Assembly (NCBI GenBank): GCA_024734555.1
Contig: JANPWX010000054.1
Location: forward strand, 9,865,619-9,929,618
Length of the DNA: 64,000 nucleotides
Origin: Trochalopteron elliotii
Taxonomy: Eukaryota > Chordata > Aves > Passeriformes > Leiothrichidae
Direction of reading: 5' to 3'
Below are positions 24,601 to 39,600 of this stretch, in pieces (position 1 is the first letter of the stretch; each line of letters begins with the position of its first letter). Both the position numbers and the translations under genes were made by a program. A model generated the notes under the pieces. It saw only the letters and a program-made list of their open reading frames with translations, did no database searches and was not told the origin of the DNA.

Positions 24601-27600
24601 CCACTCTTCTTTCTCCTTGTAATACGCTTCTAATCTTTTACGTGGCAATAGACAATTGTCAAATGATACAATAGCAAAACTGAAAAGAGCAAGAACTGAA
24701 TGCCTTACCAGCAGCTCACGACTGAATAGCATAACTGGTTGTTTTGCAACAAAAGATATAATATAAATTGACCCAGAATAAAGATAACTGGATTTAACAC
24801 GTAGTCAGTCAGATGATGGCCCCCACTTACCTGTTGTGGAAGTTCACTGATTAGGTACTGAGCAAATTTTTGCAACTGGTCTCTTTGTAGCCGAGACAAA
24901 GACTCAGAAACAGGTGCTCGTAAGCACACTGCAGATGCCTGAAGAAAGAAAAGGAGACACAAAGTACCATTAATGAAGCTGTGTCCACCAAACTGATGAA
25001 GTGTCACAAACACTTACTACGCTGATGCATGGTGATGTTATCATGATCCACGCTTCATCTTGGTGGCCAATTTTTTTTTTTCTCTGAAATTATGTCGTGC
25101 GCTGCAGATAAGATGCAAATAAGCTGTCTAAGCTTTATAAAAACTGGTTTTAAGAGGTTCTTTTCACGGAAACTGATGTAACAGCTGTGCTTGAGATCTG
25201 TTGTTGCTAGCAATTACACAAATACTGGCAGAGATTTCACAAACAAACCTCTGAAACAGGACATTATCCCTTAAGCTTCTGGCAAATGAACCAGCTCTGT
25301 GGGGGACTGTTTCAGAGAATCACATTTATCTCATTAGAGTTTTGTAATTTGGTCTTAAAATCTCTTTCCATATCTTAGAACAAATTAATTATAAAAAACC
25401 CTCACCACTAGCTTCTTAACCTTTTTCACTGTATATAACAAAAATGTCCTACTTAAAATTTAATGGTACACAGTCAAGGGCAGCTTGACAATAAAGATAC
25501 TTCTGATATTGTCTTGTCTACACAGAGCAATACAGCATGGCTGGTAACTTTCTAGTGTCAGAATTCAGTTTATACAAACACAAAAATCCTTTCACTATCA
25601 CTTTTCAGGTGGAGAATGGATTGGAGGCAAAAGAATGATTTTTATCTTACAGAGGGTCCAAATTTTTCAAGTGTAAATAATATAAATGACTATTTGTTTT
25701 CTAGCTTCTCTCTCCATATCCACCTTTTAAAACTCAAACTAAAAATTCAAAGCAGAACCCACTTTTTTGCCAGCTCTCCAGACCTAAGTACAGAAAGTAT
25801 ACCAATATTCTGATTATTTCACATGAGTATAAATTTAAGGTAATTACACTTGTCCATTATGAAATATTAACAAGCTTCACCAAGTTATCAGAACTTATTT
25901 AATAATCTGGAGCTGATCATGATCATGTTAGCTGTAAAATATGCTGTGACAGCAGAAAATCTTCTGTTCCTTTCAATCATCAAAATTTAATCCTCTGTGT
26001 TTCTCAGCTTCCCAAAGCAGTGGAAATTCAACTGTATGCAAGACCAAACCCTCAACTGGTGTATTTCATGTTGATTCTAGACATTTTCAACTGAAATAGG
26101 TTAGTATATAAAATGTCTACTTTTTGCTCTATGGAAGGCCAGATAAAATAAAAGCAGTCAAATAAAAACATAAACCTGACTGCTTGAAATCTACAAGTCA
26201 AAATGACAATTACCTCAGTAAGTGTTGAAATGAACTGGTCAACGTAAAGGCCAACAGTGATCAAAATTACTTTCCTTCTGCACTCTGATCAAACAACGAT
26301 AAAGAGCGAGCTTTCAAATCCCGCACTCACAAAGACTTTTAATAAAAACCAAACTATTGGTGACCTTCCACTCTTTTCAGAGATTAAAAAAAAATGAGTG
26401 ATTTTAGCATCTAAATGAGAAACAGGAAGGGGCCAAAAAGAACTCGGTATCTACCCTTACAAATCTGCACATCACCAAAGGACAGTCTGCAGTTTAGGGG
26501 CCTCAGACAATTCAGCCTGCAGACCCCAACTGCGAGCAGACATGTGCAGAGTCTGTAACCAAAAGGAGTGTCAAGAACCATCTCCCTAGAGAACCGCGCT
26601 GAGGGGAGACTGGGAGAAGGCGCCCAGGGCAGAGCGGAGCCGCGCCGGGTGCCTACATTGTGGATGCGGAAGAGGCAGAGCGCCACGACGTGGGCGCACC
26701 ACTTGGCCCCCGCACCGCAGGTGCAGCTGCACGACGTGATCCGGCACCGGTCGAACATCACCGCCACGTTGTACGCGCCCTTGGGGGGCACCATCTGCGG
26801 GGGCACCACAGTGGCGCTCAGATGGAAACCTGTGGAAAGGCACAAGTCCAAAGTTACCCTTCAGGTAATTGGGGAAAAGGTTCAGCTAGCACAGAAACAC
26901 AGGTATATGCCATGTAAATGCTGAAACATCATCCATATAAGGATGGACGTGGATCTAGAATCTCCAGTACTTTTTTCTTCCCAACCAACTATGCCTATAT
27001 GTTAGCAGAGAAGCATAATGTGTTATAAGAGACTTCAACATACCAGCTTTTAATACATTAATTCATTATTTTCTTTTATTTAACAGAGAAAAGTGGAATT
27101 AGATAAAGTCACCCCTGAGAAGGGTCAGGTTTTGTTTACAGGGTCAAAGCTAGACTATAACACATTTTAGGCATAACTTCTGTGCTAACTCTGGCAGCAG
27201 TGCACAGCGAGCCACGTGACTTTTTCAGAATTATTTCCAAGTCAATCAATTTTCAAAATTTCACAGTCAACTAAAGAAGGCAGCACTTAACCTGAACACT
27301 TATTTTCACTTTGTAGCTTCAGAAACTACCCATTTGTTCCAAATTATGCACCTCCTCGCAATTTTGTTAATATCCCTTTTTTACAAATCATGAACTCAAG
27401 ATAAAAACAAAACCTCTTGCTTAGACTAAAAACAATGGAAAGGAGAAATTTTAGAAATAACACTTGAATGAATCTAGCCCCATTAATCAATGACCATAAA
27501 CAAATAAATGATGACAAAGGACTTCAACAAGGCTTAGCTCCACGTAAACTCATGTACAGTGCATATGAGTTGTACTCGTAATGCAGCTTCCTCTGGAGAT

Positions 27601-30600
27601 GTTGTTCATCCAGAGGGACACACATGATCAGGAAAAGGCCAGGAGCATGAATCTTCTACCCATCTTGAAGGCACCTATCAGCAGTTAGTCATCCTACACA
27701 GCAGTATCAGCCTCAGAACCTTTTTGCTAATCTGGAATTCAGTTTTAATGAAACACAGAAAGCACCAGGGCATCAAAGTCATAACCAAACTTCAGTCCAA
27801 CAGTCTATCTTAAGTGGAAAAATATGGCTTGGGACAGATGATAGCTTCGCCATCATGAGGACAAGGAAGTAGATTATAAATCCACACTACTAAGTTTCTA
27901 TTACAATGTCGTGAGATCACAAAAATGATGGTGTTCAGGAGTGCACATGACCTACTAAATTTATTCCATTTAAAATAATGTGCATCATTTCCTCCTCAAA
28001 ATATAATCCCCATACCAATACAAATTTTCTCTTACCTTGCTTAACCTTTCTATTCGTCCTGTTCACCACAATTCAAATCCTCTCCCTGATGTGAGTGATT
28101 ATTTTGATTAGGACACATAATGCTACCCAAATTCTTCAGCTATTTTAGCAATTGGAACAGAATCAAAACAAAAGAAGGCATTCACTCAAAATTACTGCAC
28201 TGCTTATTACCAGTTCTAATTTATGTTCCACATTGGTTAATACAACCCAAACAGTTCAGCTAGTCCTGTGATACTAAAAGCATCTCAGAGTAATGCTCTG
28301 ACTTTCACATAAGTAAATTAAGCATTTCACAAGTTGGAATTGCAGCAACTCTGTTTCACTGCAAAAAAAGAAATATACAAAAGGTGTTAGAGAAGACTGA
28401 ATTCCTGCTACAAGCTCTTACCGAGCCCCTACCATGACATTCTTCTTTCTATATGAAGACAGTTAACTGATAATGAAACAAGGGAAGAACACTTATAAAA
28501 AGAGACATAATTTAAGGAGTTTAACACGACATATCACAAGCTTCCTATCAATCTGTAGCTTGACAAACATGTCTGACACTTACAATACTAATTCGAGCAG
28601 CACTGCCCAGTTAATTCTTTTGCAACATCAATCTTGCTGCCTTCCTCAGCTGTTAAAAAAAACTAAGACTATGATAGAAAAGAAGCCCCTGGAATCTACA
28701 ACACACCTGTTTAAGAACAGCAATAATGTCTTCAGTGCAATGATGGGGGTATGTCACTGCTACAAAGAGAATGGAGGGAGGTCTACAAAAGCCAATTCCA
28801 TGTGTATATATAGCAGAAAGCTGTAAAAAATTGGGGGTTTGGAATGTAGTGAAGAGGCGCTAGTGTTCAGAAACCAGGCAGACAAAATTACTAGGATTAT
28901 CTATGGTCAAAAAATAAATCTTAGACTACAAAGGGAAATGGGACAAAAAGAGCACAAAGCACAAGTCAAGATTTGTCCTACTGAACACAGTATCACAATG
29001 CACTGCTCAATCCCTCTCCAAATCAATTCCCTCTCAAGGGCTGCTTCATTTCCTGTGTTTCTTCTCCCATTTGTCAGTGTATGAAACTCAATACAGCAGC
29101 TACACTCCTTCAAATAATTTGGAGTGAACAACTGAAAATATATTCACCCCATCTCTGCTCCCCAGCTTCTGGGCTGCTAATCATGGGAAAAAAAGCCATG
29201 ACTAGATACAGTTCCTCTACTAAGGACAAGGCAACCTTACTATTTAAACAAAGTTTCTTCCTTCCCTTCCATACACATGATCCTTTTTCAAAAATCACAG
29301 TTGCTTCTATGTGTCTTTGAGAAGTTTTTCCCCTATATCACTCACCACTTCCTCTTTTTCCCTGCTCTTCTGCTCCTCCAAGCACAGGTTTTGCACTAAT
29401 ATTCCCAGCCTCTGTTCATGTACATTGCTTTACACCTCCTCATCTTTTTAATGTATTACTGAAAGAAGTGCTGACCAAAGTCTTATACTGTCTTTTAGAC
29501 ATTTTGCTCTTTTCCACTGTAAAAGTCCCAGGAATTACTAAATTCCAGCAAGCTTCTTTCTAACTCATTTTCTCTCTCTCAAACATTTGGCTTCCTGAAG
29601 TTTAACAGATTCCTCAGAGGCCTCTCCCAGCATTTCAGTCATGACATTGGAAGATTATTAATGCCCTCAAAAGTCAATTTAATCCCATTTAGCAAAATTT
29701 CCAAACCAAAGCTGACATTCCGAAATTACTATCCTGTCTCACTGACAACTCACTGACACTATGCAAGGTGGTTTTAACTCAATGTGACTTATGTATGAGG
29801 AATCACTTCATTTCCATTCCCAAGAATTCCTGCTATTGCTATTACAGTAGACACTGGACTAGGTAATACCCTTTCAGAAGCTTTACTCTATATTCAGGTA
29901 ACAAACAGTTCATCAGTCTCTTGCAGTTTGCAGATCTCAAAGGCTATCTACCTCTCTTTTTGTTCTCCCCATACCTTCGTAGTACATGTCCCTTTTATTT
30001 GCTTTCTAAGGGCTCTTTACCTAAATTTATCCATTTCACTTATCACTGAGAGTTAAGTATTCCTGGTTCTAATAACTAAACAGGCCCACGGAAGTCTCTA
30101 TGCCTTATCATATGAAGATACAAGAAATTTCCTAAATTTCCTCCTTAACATTATATAGTTTTTTATATTGTCAGTTTTTGTACAACAACAGGCTTGGTTC
30201 CCACATGCTGAATAATATTCTGATTTTGAAGCTCACACTTGAAGAAAAAAAATCTGCATGGGATTGACACGGCCCACCTCAACACACTAGTAGTACCTTC
30301 ATTTCACATAATGCCTTCAGGTCAAACAGCTGTCACTGAAAAATCTATCTCAATATTCTTCTTTGCTTCAAAGGATTTAATGAAAAATCCAGAGTCCAAT
30401 TCTTTGTATAGATAAGATTAGCTTCTATAGCCAAAAAACATAAAAAGAACAAGATAGCAGGAGAAACTATAAAACCCACTGTCCAACGAGAAGGATTTCC
30501 GTCTGCCAAAATACTACATGAATAACTGTACTATTAATAAAACTGTTTTGCTACTAGAATAAACCTTGCAAACTTCCTCTGTGCCATACAGGCACTTTAG

Positions 30601-33600
30601 GCATTGATCTTTTAATCAGACAACTACAAAGTCAGGCTTTCTTTAGAAATGAGGAATTTAAGCATTATGGAGAAAAAAGGTATCCTATACAGCTTTTTTG
30701 CAAGATTAAGGATCAGAACAGTTCTGATCTTTCAGTCCATTTCACAGCTGAGCTGACAGAAGCCAAAATAAAACACAGCATTTAGCTCAAGACATTACAA
30801 AGAATACACTTGGCAGGCAGTTTCAGCTAGGATGCCAGACAGGCTTGTTTTGAGACACGGTCATAGCACTGCTGTCCCATTGCAGACATGATTTTGGGAC
30901 TGAAGTATCTAGAGACATGAGGCTGCACTGCTCTTACCTATCTGGAGCGGGTCTTTGACAGCCCTCACCCTGAAGAGCTGCTCCCCTCGCTGGAACTCGT
31001 CTGCACTGCCATTCGCCAAGCACGAGTACAACCTGCGAGGCACAAACAGAACGTGTCAGGTTCAGTCTGCTGATGAGAAACGTCACAGTATTGCTCTCTT
31101 TGCTGACATGGCTTTGGAAAAACCCTTGCTATCTTGAATACAAAGTCTAGGTCTCTCCTGCCATTTTGACATTACAATTCAACCACAAAAATCATTAGTC
31201 TTTTCCTAACTGGGTTTTTGTGTAGTGCCACTGGCAGTTTTAGGAATTTCCACCTAAGGCTCTGAAATACAAATTCATTTATAGCCTAAAATTAAGCCTT
31301 TATATTGTATAGTATAGTTCAAGGTCTAAAGTTAGCATGCCACAGTAAACACTCCTTCTAGACTAATTATCTGCATGCTCTTGTGAGGTTTTTTTATATC
31401 TGTTTTCATCAAAATAATGAGCATACACAACCAGCTGGCTTGCTCTATTCCCTGGCAGCTGATCCTTCATCAGCACTTCTGACATTACCTCTCCCATCTG
31501 ATACCTGAACTTTAGACAAACATGTCCAAGAACTTTCAGCAAAATTCTTTCTAAAAGAGTGTAGTATCACTACTTTGCCACAAAATTTTGGATCCAGTTA
31601 CATGGGTAGACCCCCTATAATACAAAAGCTTCAGCAAAGCTTAGAAGTAGATCTAAAAGCAGAAAATCTTTGATAATGTAGTCACATAGTTAATGTGGAA
31701 ACGTAAGAAATAAAGTAATCTGACTATATCAACTGGTGTATTCAGCAAATTCTGGTTCTCCTATTTACACAACCAAAAGGCTTGCACAGCACACTGAGCA
31801 AGCCCTCTTAGGCAATTTCTGAACACAGTTAAGGCTCTGACTCCAGCAACAGGGTCAAATTGGAAAGATGAGTTCATGAGACTAACATAAGGACAAAACT
31901 CTACAAGCTAGCCTACTGTTAGTCAAATTAAAGGGTGCATTTATTTTGCTAGCTTTTACACACAGAACATAGACATCTACATGGCTTTCCTGGCACATTT
32001 GCAAGGCAGCTCACCCTGGAATAAAACCCCATATCACAGCATATTACACAGTAATCTATCCCTGTATTACAAAAGGCATGTGAGAGCCACAGAAGCACCC
32101 AATATACAGGACATCAAAAAGACAATGATTCTCCTCAAGTGAACAGAACCTTTTCTTAAGCATCACTGAAAAAGAAATAGTACTTGTTACCTGATATCCT
32201 CCTCATTTTCTGGGAAACTCCAGAAGGCAATTCGAAGTTGCAGTTGCTCAGGCACTGGAGGATAAACTTTCTCCACCACCTCAAATGGAATGTGAAATGC
32301 AACCTGTTTTGCAGAGAGTTCCACCAATGGGATCACCAGCCCATCTAGCAAGACCAGAAACAAAACACAATTAGCCAGACTTCAGGAAACAAAACTTGTG
32401 ACAGGTTAAAGAGGTCAAAGCAAGGAGCTCTTGCACCTTCTCTTTCATCTCACCACGTTAAAGATCCTTTTTGACAGGTAGTAAAAGTCAGCACAGAAAT
32501 CTTTTGAAGAGTTGTCTCTCAACTCCACACTTGTTTTCAGCCACTCAGGGCATGGACACGCATCCCAAAAATAAACAGTCCTTGGCCAAAAGAGCCGCAT
32601 CAGCCCAGCAGTTTGTCTCCTGACAGAACTGACCTTGTTTAGCCAGACTTAAGGTAACCAAGTATTTTTCACACATTTCTGTTACAATGTGGCAGCAACA
32701 TCCTGTGAATTCCAGTAGTTTACACAAAGAACTAGTACGAAATACGTACACAAGTAGCAATGGAATGGTTATCCAGGAACCATAGTGTTGACTTTTTTTG
32801 ACAACATTCAGTATTCAGCTATTTACAAGATTTTAATTTCAATTAGTATTTGTTGGTTTATTCCCTTCACCACCACCTTTCATATGTCTTCATACTTCAA
32901 GTTCTTTAGAGAAGCAACGGGGAATTCATGTGTCAGTGCAGTGCTGACTACACTAAGCTCATGAGGATCTTAACTGAAGGCAGTAAGAGCTTTATATAAA
33001 TACATTTAACCATCACCTTTCTACCAAACCAGCTCCGCTTTTTATGCTTTTACCTGCAGATGAAGATTAATTATCATCAGGCTATAGAACTTTTATGTTT
33101 CTGCTTCTCTCTGACCTAGATTACACTTTATAAAAAATGCCAGACTTGTTTTATCTGCAAGTACATCCCTGCTTTACTGAGATCACCTCCTGACCCATCA
33201 CTACAGCAGCCTTGGCTCGCCCTCATGCCAAAGCCCTAATTAATTCAGTTTCAGATATTCAATGTTATGTCTCTTTGCCTCCCTCACCATCCTCTAAAAC
33301 ACCACTGGAAGCCAGGACGTAAACCAATCTGGCCCTCAGATTTCCCTCCACACTGGCCTCCAGGCAGCATATCAAAGGAAAACTTAAGTCCTGATGTCAG
33401 TAAGCATTTTCTCACCCTCTGCCTAGAGACACCCTCCAGTCCCAACAGCTGGGAAAGACAGGACAGGAGAGGGCTTTCAAAGTGCACACACACAGCAAAG
33501 CAGCCAACATCTCCCCCAGCACTGAGCAGACCTGATAAATGAAAGGATTACATAAATATGGAAAAAACCCCACAGTTTTCAAACATCCACATTTATGGTG

Positions 33601-36600
33601 GTTTTTCGTTTTTGTTTTTGGGTTTTTTTTTGCAGTGAAATTAGATTCACGAGCCATGATTCCCTTCTCCCAGACAGAGTCAGTCTTTTACCATCAGGGT
33701 TGTTTCGCCACCACCAGTGATTTTTACTCTGTTTTAGATCCAGTTTCTGTTTTAAAGTGCTACAATCCCATTCACAAATGTGAGTGAAGCAGATGATAAA
33801 ATGAACAACATTGGAAAAACATGTGCCCCTTTCTCTACAGCTAGCAGATAAACAAGCTTTTAGCAGAAAAGTAATTTCATTTACACTTCTGACAATCAAA
33901 AAAAGGTGTAAAAGCTTTCATCAAGTCACAAAAAAATATACTGCTTTTAATTAGTCCCTAAAATGTACTATTTTTAATTAGTGCAACATAGCCAAATTAA
34001 TATCACTGCTGCTACAGCAGTAGTAGTAGATACCACAGAAAGTCCATATTGAGGCACTTTCATACTTGAAATTACTCTGAGCAATGAAAGGAGAGGTATT
34101 TTACATGGTTTAAAATGCATTTCTTCTATAATACAGGTACTCTATTTAGTTACCTCATTACACAATACTAGAAAAGAGGCAACACCTAAACAACCTCTAC
34201 AAGGTAAAAGGCCCAGAAAACGACTTCAGTACTGACTAAAACACCTGCACATTCTTCTGAGAGCTGCAAGCCTTCAGCCTGGATGGTATTCCTTTTCACC
34301 ATTTCTTTTTATAAAGATCTGGTGCTGGGTATGAAGGTTAGATTAGAAATGGTACAACATGAGACTTCCTCATTTGCTCCAGCACAAGACCAGCACAAGT
34401 CAGGCAGCTTGATTTTAATAACTGTACGCAGTGAAGGAAGGTAAGGCTGACTCTGCACTGAACCCATGGACTGATTCATCAGCTGTACCCTGTTAGTAGT
34501 AATGAGCAGAAGACAGGTGGCCAATTATGTGGCACAACTCAGAGCACACAGCTGAAACATTTTCACAATAAGGCAAAAGCAGTAAAACCTGCAGGGGAAA
34601 AAAAACAACAGTCTTACTTAGAAAACCATAAACCATTCTAAAGTTCACAATTTTCTATAGGAAAAACAGAGATGGAAAAAAATAGTAGAAATTAACAGAA
34701 AAGTAGAATATAATTTGTCAATCATACTTCAAGGGTGAGTGAATTCACAATAGCTACCCTGGCACACATGTAAATGCTAAGATTAAGAAGTTAAACTGCC
34801 CTAAGTTTTAAGAGGGTAGTCACCCATGTAGCCATGGTGAGACAATCCTACCTGAAATATGGCTCAGAGCAGCATTAGAGGCTCTTTTCCCTTTTTACTC
34901 CTGTAAAGTCAGCTGGACAGTCCTACTTTGGTGCTAAAACTAGACTTCAAACACTCATCTGAGTCCTAAACAAAGAGAGATCTATTCAAAAAGTTTACTT
35001 CTGGACACACAAATCCTGGGTTGCTGGATTTATACCTACTTGTAGGTAGATTCATACCCATTTGTATCAAGAGGTATTATCAATAAAACAGACAAAAGGT
35101 ACTGTCAGGTTCTATAATAAATATTTTTAGCAAGGAAGAAAAATGGAAGTCTCCTAAACAAGTAAAGGGAAAAAGCACCACAGCTTCTGCTCAGAAAGCA
35201 AAGATATGTATAGGAAGGAAGACTGCAAATTTAATATCAAAAATTTACACAGCAGTGAAGTCAAAGTTGACAAATTCTTGAGATAAAACCATCCAAGGGA
35301 GAAGATAATTCTAAATTGTGGAGCAAAACTAGCAAGAATCACTATTTGCTCTTGGGAAGGAGACACGACCCAAGCAGAACAAAAAGCATATTTCAAGTCT
35401 TGGAAGAATAGAGTCACAAGTAAAGCATAAACAACCTGCAACAATTCTCACAGTTTAAATGACTAAGAAAACCCGGGCCTGGAAGGGATTTTGAGAAGAC
35501 ATCTAATCTGTATCTCCTACCTAAAACGCAAGATGAAGAATATCTGAATCATCCTGAATAAATCACACCTCATGATTTATTCCTACTGCCACAGAGAACA
35601 TTAATGCATCTGTTAACAGGTTATTCCACTGAGTTACTTTCATTTGACACACATCCTAAAAGTAAACTACACATCCAAGTGAATGAATACAAATGTAAAA
35701 CAAAACCCACAGCAAGAGATTAGACATGGTACAAAGACAGGATACATTGCTTTCCCTATATATAACTTTAGAAAAATGGCATGTTAGGCTGCATTATCTT
35801 TTCACAGATGAGTCTACAGCTTCAATTTTATAGCAATCCCTGCTCCTTATCTGACCATTCTCCTCACCTTTCTCACTGCCTTCAGTACTAAATGTAACAA
35901 AGAGTAACAAAGTGATATAACTACACACAGAACAAGATATAGAAAATTAAGTGAATCACCTCTGACATCAAAAGCTAAAGTGAGAACAGTAAAACTAAGA
36001 GGAAATATGCAGAGGTCAATCTTGACTGGTGAAGGAAGTATGGGGGAGGTGGGGTGTTACAAAACCTGTTTTACAAAAAACCGAAACGTGCTGAGAATTC
36101 TCAAACAGGCAAGCAGAGGAAGCATTGCATTTAATCATAACATACCTAAACCAACTCTTTAAAAAGATTTGGTTTTTTACTGCTTTCTGTACATTTCCTT
36201 CCAAAATTCTGTGATTAGTTTTAGTTTTTTCTCTTGTTCTTTTTTTTTTCTTTCTAGAAATCTATTCTGAGTTGATTCCTTTAAGTAAGTGCCAGAGAAA
36301 TATAGTCCCTCAGGGCCCAAACTCAGCAAGAAATATCAGAAAACTTCACCTTTGTCTTTAACTCTGTAATGCTTGAGGGTGAATGCTGTGAATGTACTTT
36401 TAAAACAGTTTCCCAAGGTGAACATTGCAAAATGAAACATAAGCCTTTTAATTAAAAATGTACTTGTTATTTCAAATAAATTACATCGAAGGCATTTAGG
36501 CCATTGCTCATACTTATTTTTCTTCTTCCATTTTACCATATAATCAACATCTTATAAAAAGCAACATGTGTATTAAAAATAGACAAAATCCACCTCTGAA

Positions 36601-39600
36601 CTGAGGATAAGCCACATGGTATGTACCAGAAGCATTTTGCAAAAGTCTGAAAATAAGATACTTTCTCTTCCTTTAAAGTTATTACTCATGCAAAGCTCCA
36701 TCCACAAGGCACATGAATTTTAGTTCCCTATTCAAAGATGTGTTAATTAAAAGCAGAACTGATGAAATGGGTCACAGATACACCACCATCAGCTGGTTTC
36801 CTACCACACTAATATTTTGCTTTGGTAAGTCCCAGCCCTACAAAGTCAACAAAAAGGGAACATCAGAAGTGTTGACCTAACATCCCTGCAGCCTACCTAA
36901 GAAAGGTCACAAGACACATTTGTGTCTGCTTGCTGCTCTGTGGATTTCAAGCACAGACTTGTGAGATGAGCAGTGACTATACAATTTCCGAAATTTCAGG
37001 CAACATTATTAAAAACATAGTCCATCTATAATGTACTAGTGCATAATACATAGAGATGATGTAATATTGAGAGTACCCTTGAATAGTCTTGGGATTACAA
37101 TCTTGGGAGTAAATCAGACTAAGTATAATTAAATTAAGGTTCATGGCCCAGTCACAAACAGGACAGCTATGTTTTCAAAGAGATAAAGGAAGTTCTCCAA
37201 GTAAGTTGAAGAGATTTTTCAGCTACTCTGTGCCTGTAAGACTTGGAACATATGAAGTACTAAACCACAACCACCAAACTCCAGAAGAAAACTAAATACT
37301 TAAAATAAAAATGCAGCTGAAATAACCAACATAAATTTAAACATACAAAAGAAAGAGAGGTAACATAGAAGCACTTAAAACAATTGAACTGTTTACCTTT
37401 AAATACCCATACCAAAATGGGTCGATGCTAGGAGAGAGAGGATTTGGAATAAAAGAGTGAAACTAAATTGAACAGCATGAGAAACTTCCATTGTAAATGC
37501 TCACAGATGAACTGCTGGAGCAGCTCTGAAGCTTGCTGGAGCAGGTCTGAAGCTCTGTCATGTAGCAAGAGACAGATTAGTTACACATGTGCTGAGGGTA
37601 GACCATCCAAAGCAGCACACTAGATCATGAAGAAAAACTTCACTCAAAACTCCCTCTTTCAGGCCACTATTCAGGTACTTACAATTAGGGATTAATTTCC
37701 CTTCAAAAGATCATCAAACTCTCAATTGCATATGATTTCTTCAATCACACAGCTGCTCTCAGTGGTGTTCAAAATGAACACACACATCACAAACTGCTTC
37801 AGCTCAACTGGAGCTTCTGGGTTCTCTTAGATCAGCCCAGCAGACACAAGGACTGAGCAGACACCAAGAACAGGTCCCATTTCCTTGTCCCAAATACAAC
37901 ACAAGGGAATAAAACTAACAGGCCAGCCAAGGGGTGAAGACCCTGAAGCTGAACCAAGACCCTCCTACATCAGAACCTGGCAGCTGAACAGGCACAGGGA
38001 GCTGCATCTGCCCCCAGTCGTAGCCTAGCTTGACAACATGTGGAATGAAGCATCTGAAAACCAGAAGACACAAGGCAGTATTCAAACAGTGACTCCCAGC
38101 TGTCTTCAATCAGCTGTTTTCAATTCCCCTGCTTCAGATTAATAATTCCATGCCATTTTGTACAAAGAGAAAAAAACCACAATGTTCCTTGTAAGAAAAA
38201 CCAAGCAAACCACAGCATTACTAAAAAGTAGAAGTTTTTCTTTTATAGATTAAGGAAGGTAATGCAGAGATACAGGTTCCTGATTGCCCAGCTATTTGTG
38301 CAGCATCAATCTTAAGGAAATAAGCAACTCCTTTAAACTGAAATACTTGCTGTACTGAGCTATAATAAAGTTTCAGCTATTTTTTTCTCAGATACTATGC
38401 ACTCCAAACCAATTCCCTGCAAAATACATCAGCATTCACAAAACCAGCCCCAAGAACAAAATTGAGAACAACAGCCTTTGCTGGAATTCATCTCTGTGAG
38501 TTTTTCACACACTGTGACAGATTAAGAGGGTTACACAAGACAAGAACAGGGATCAAGTGATGGAGATAGGATGCTACAAATGCTACTGCTGATTTACTGT
38601 TAATCAAGCTTGCTCAGAACACAGACCTGAGGGAACATTCTGACCTGAGGGCTCCCTTGGTTTTGTTTTCTCTTAATGTTTCTGTACTTTTAAAATATTC
38701 ACATACTCATGACAAGCAAGCACAACTAAACAAATGATCCAGCAAAAGCAGCAAGGACAGGACACTGTAATGCAACCCTCAAGTATTTCAGGCAATTAGC
38801 CACAGGAAAAACTCTAAAAATATGATTTTGTTCAAGAGGCTTGTATGACAGGATGATATTTTCATCATGGAAGAATGAAAGTATTTATACACACACACAC
38901 ACACATATACACACTTCTTTTAATAATCAAAAACATATTCCTAGAGAGAACTAAGTGATCAACAAATTAGCAAAATGCTCCAGAGAACAAAGCAAGACTC
39001 ACTTTGAATCACAGGTACACTAATATGTTCATTAAAAAAAAAGGAAAACTATCAGGATTATTTTGTTTTATTTTTCTGTCTAAGCAATTCACTCATTAAA
39101 TATGCACATTAACCTTCTTACTGCCTGTAAATAGTGCAGAACTCTCAACTAAAAATCTGGGGACTTTTTTAATTTAGGAACAAATCTGCTTCTCTTATTT
39201 GTTTTTATCTTTCTCCTTCTCCATTGCTACTACACCTGTAAGCTTACTAACAGCACTAAAACCCTAATGAGATCTGTGTTTACAAGATGTTCTTATACCT
39301 CTTATTTCCTCAGCGAGAGTTATGCAACTCGATCTGATCACATAAACATTTTGCAGCACTGAAATGACATTGAAAATTATGTCAATGAGTTGCAAATGCA
39401 GAGATGTAAGACCACGTTGAAAGCAAAAAGAATTTGGGGGAGGCCTACATCAGCCCTAAGCCACATAATGACATTTTTATGTACAAAACACTTGAAAAGA
39501 TGAATAGGCAACATAATTTTTTCATTAGCATTTACTGGGTAAGACTGATGAAATTCATAGCCACAAACCACTAAAAATACAGATCCCAGATGGGCAGATT

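Larger units (their letters stand above)
17313..24830 (-). other. ZSWIM8: ZSWIM8 introns 5-9
   Basis: Intron 9 (17313-19693), 8 (19870-20716), 7 (20919-21256), 6 (21378-21991) and 5 (22074-24830). AT-rich; no mobile element or nested gene recognised. Confidence 0.8.
24939..32190 (-). other. ZSWIM8: ZSWIM8 introns 2-4
   Basis: Intron 4 (24939-26656) includes a perfect 12-bp palindrome TGATCATGATCA at 25914-25925 and, next to exon 4, the CpG-dense stretch. Intron 3 (26830-30937) and intron 2 (31033-32190) show no repeat or gene I can name. About 29.3-30.1 kb is a long pyrimidine-rich stretch on the plus strand. Confidence 0.8.
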
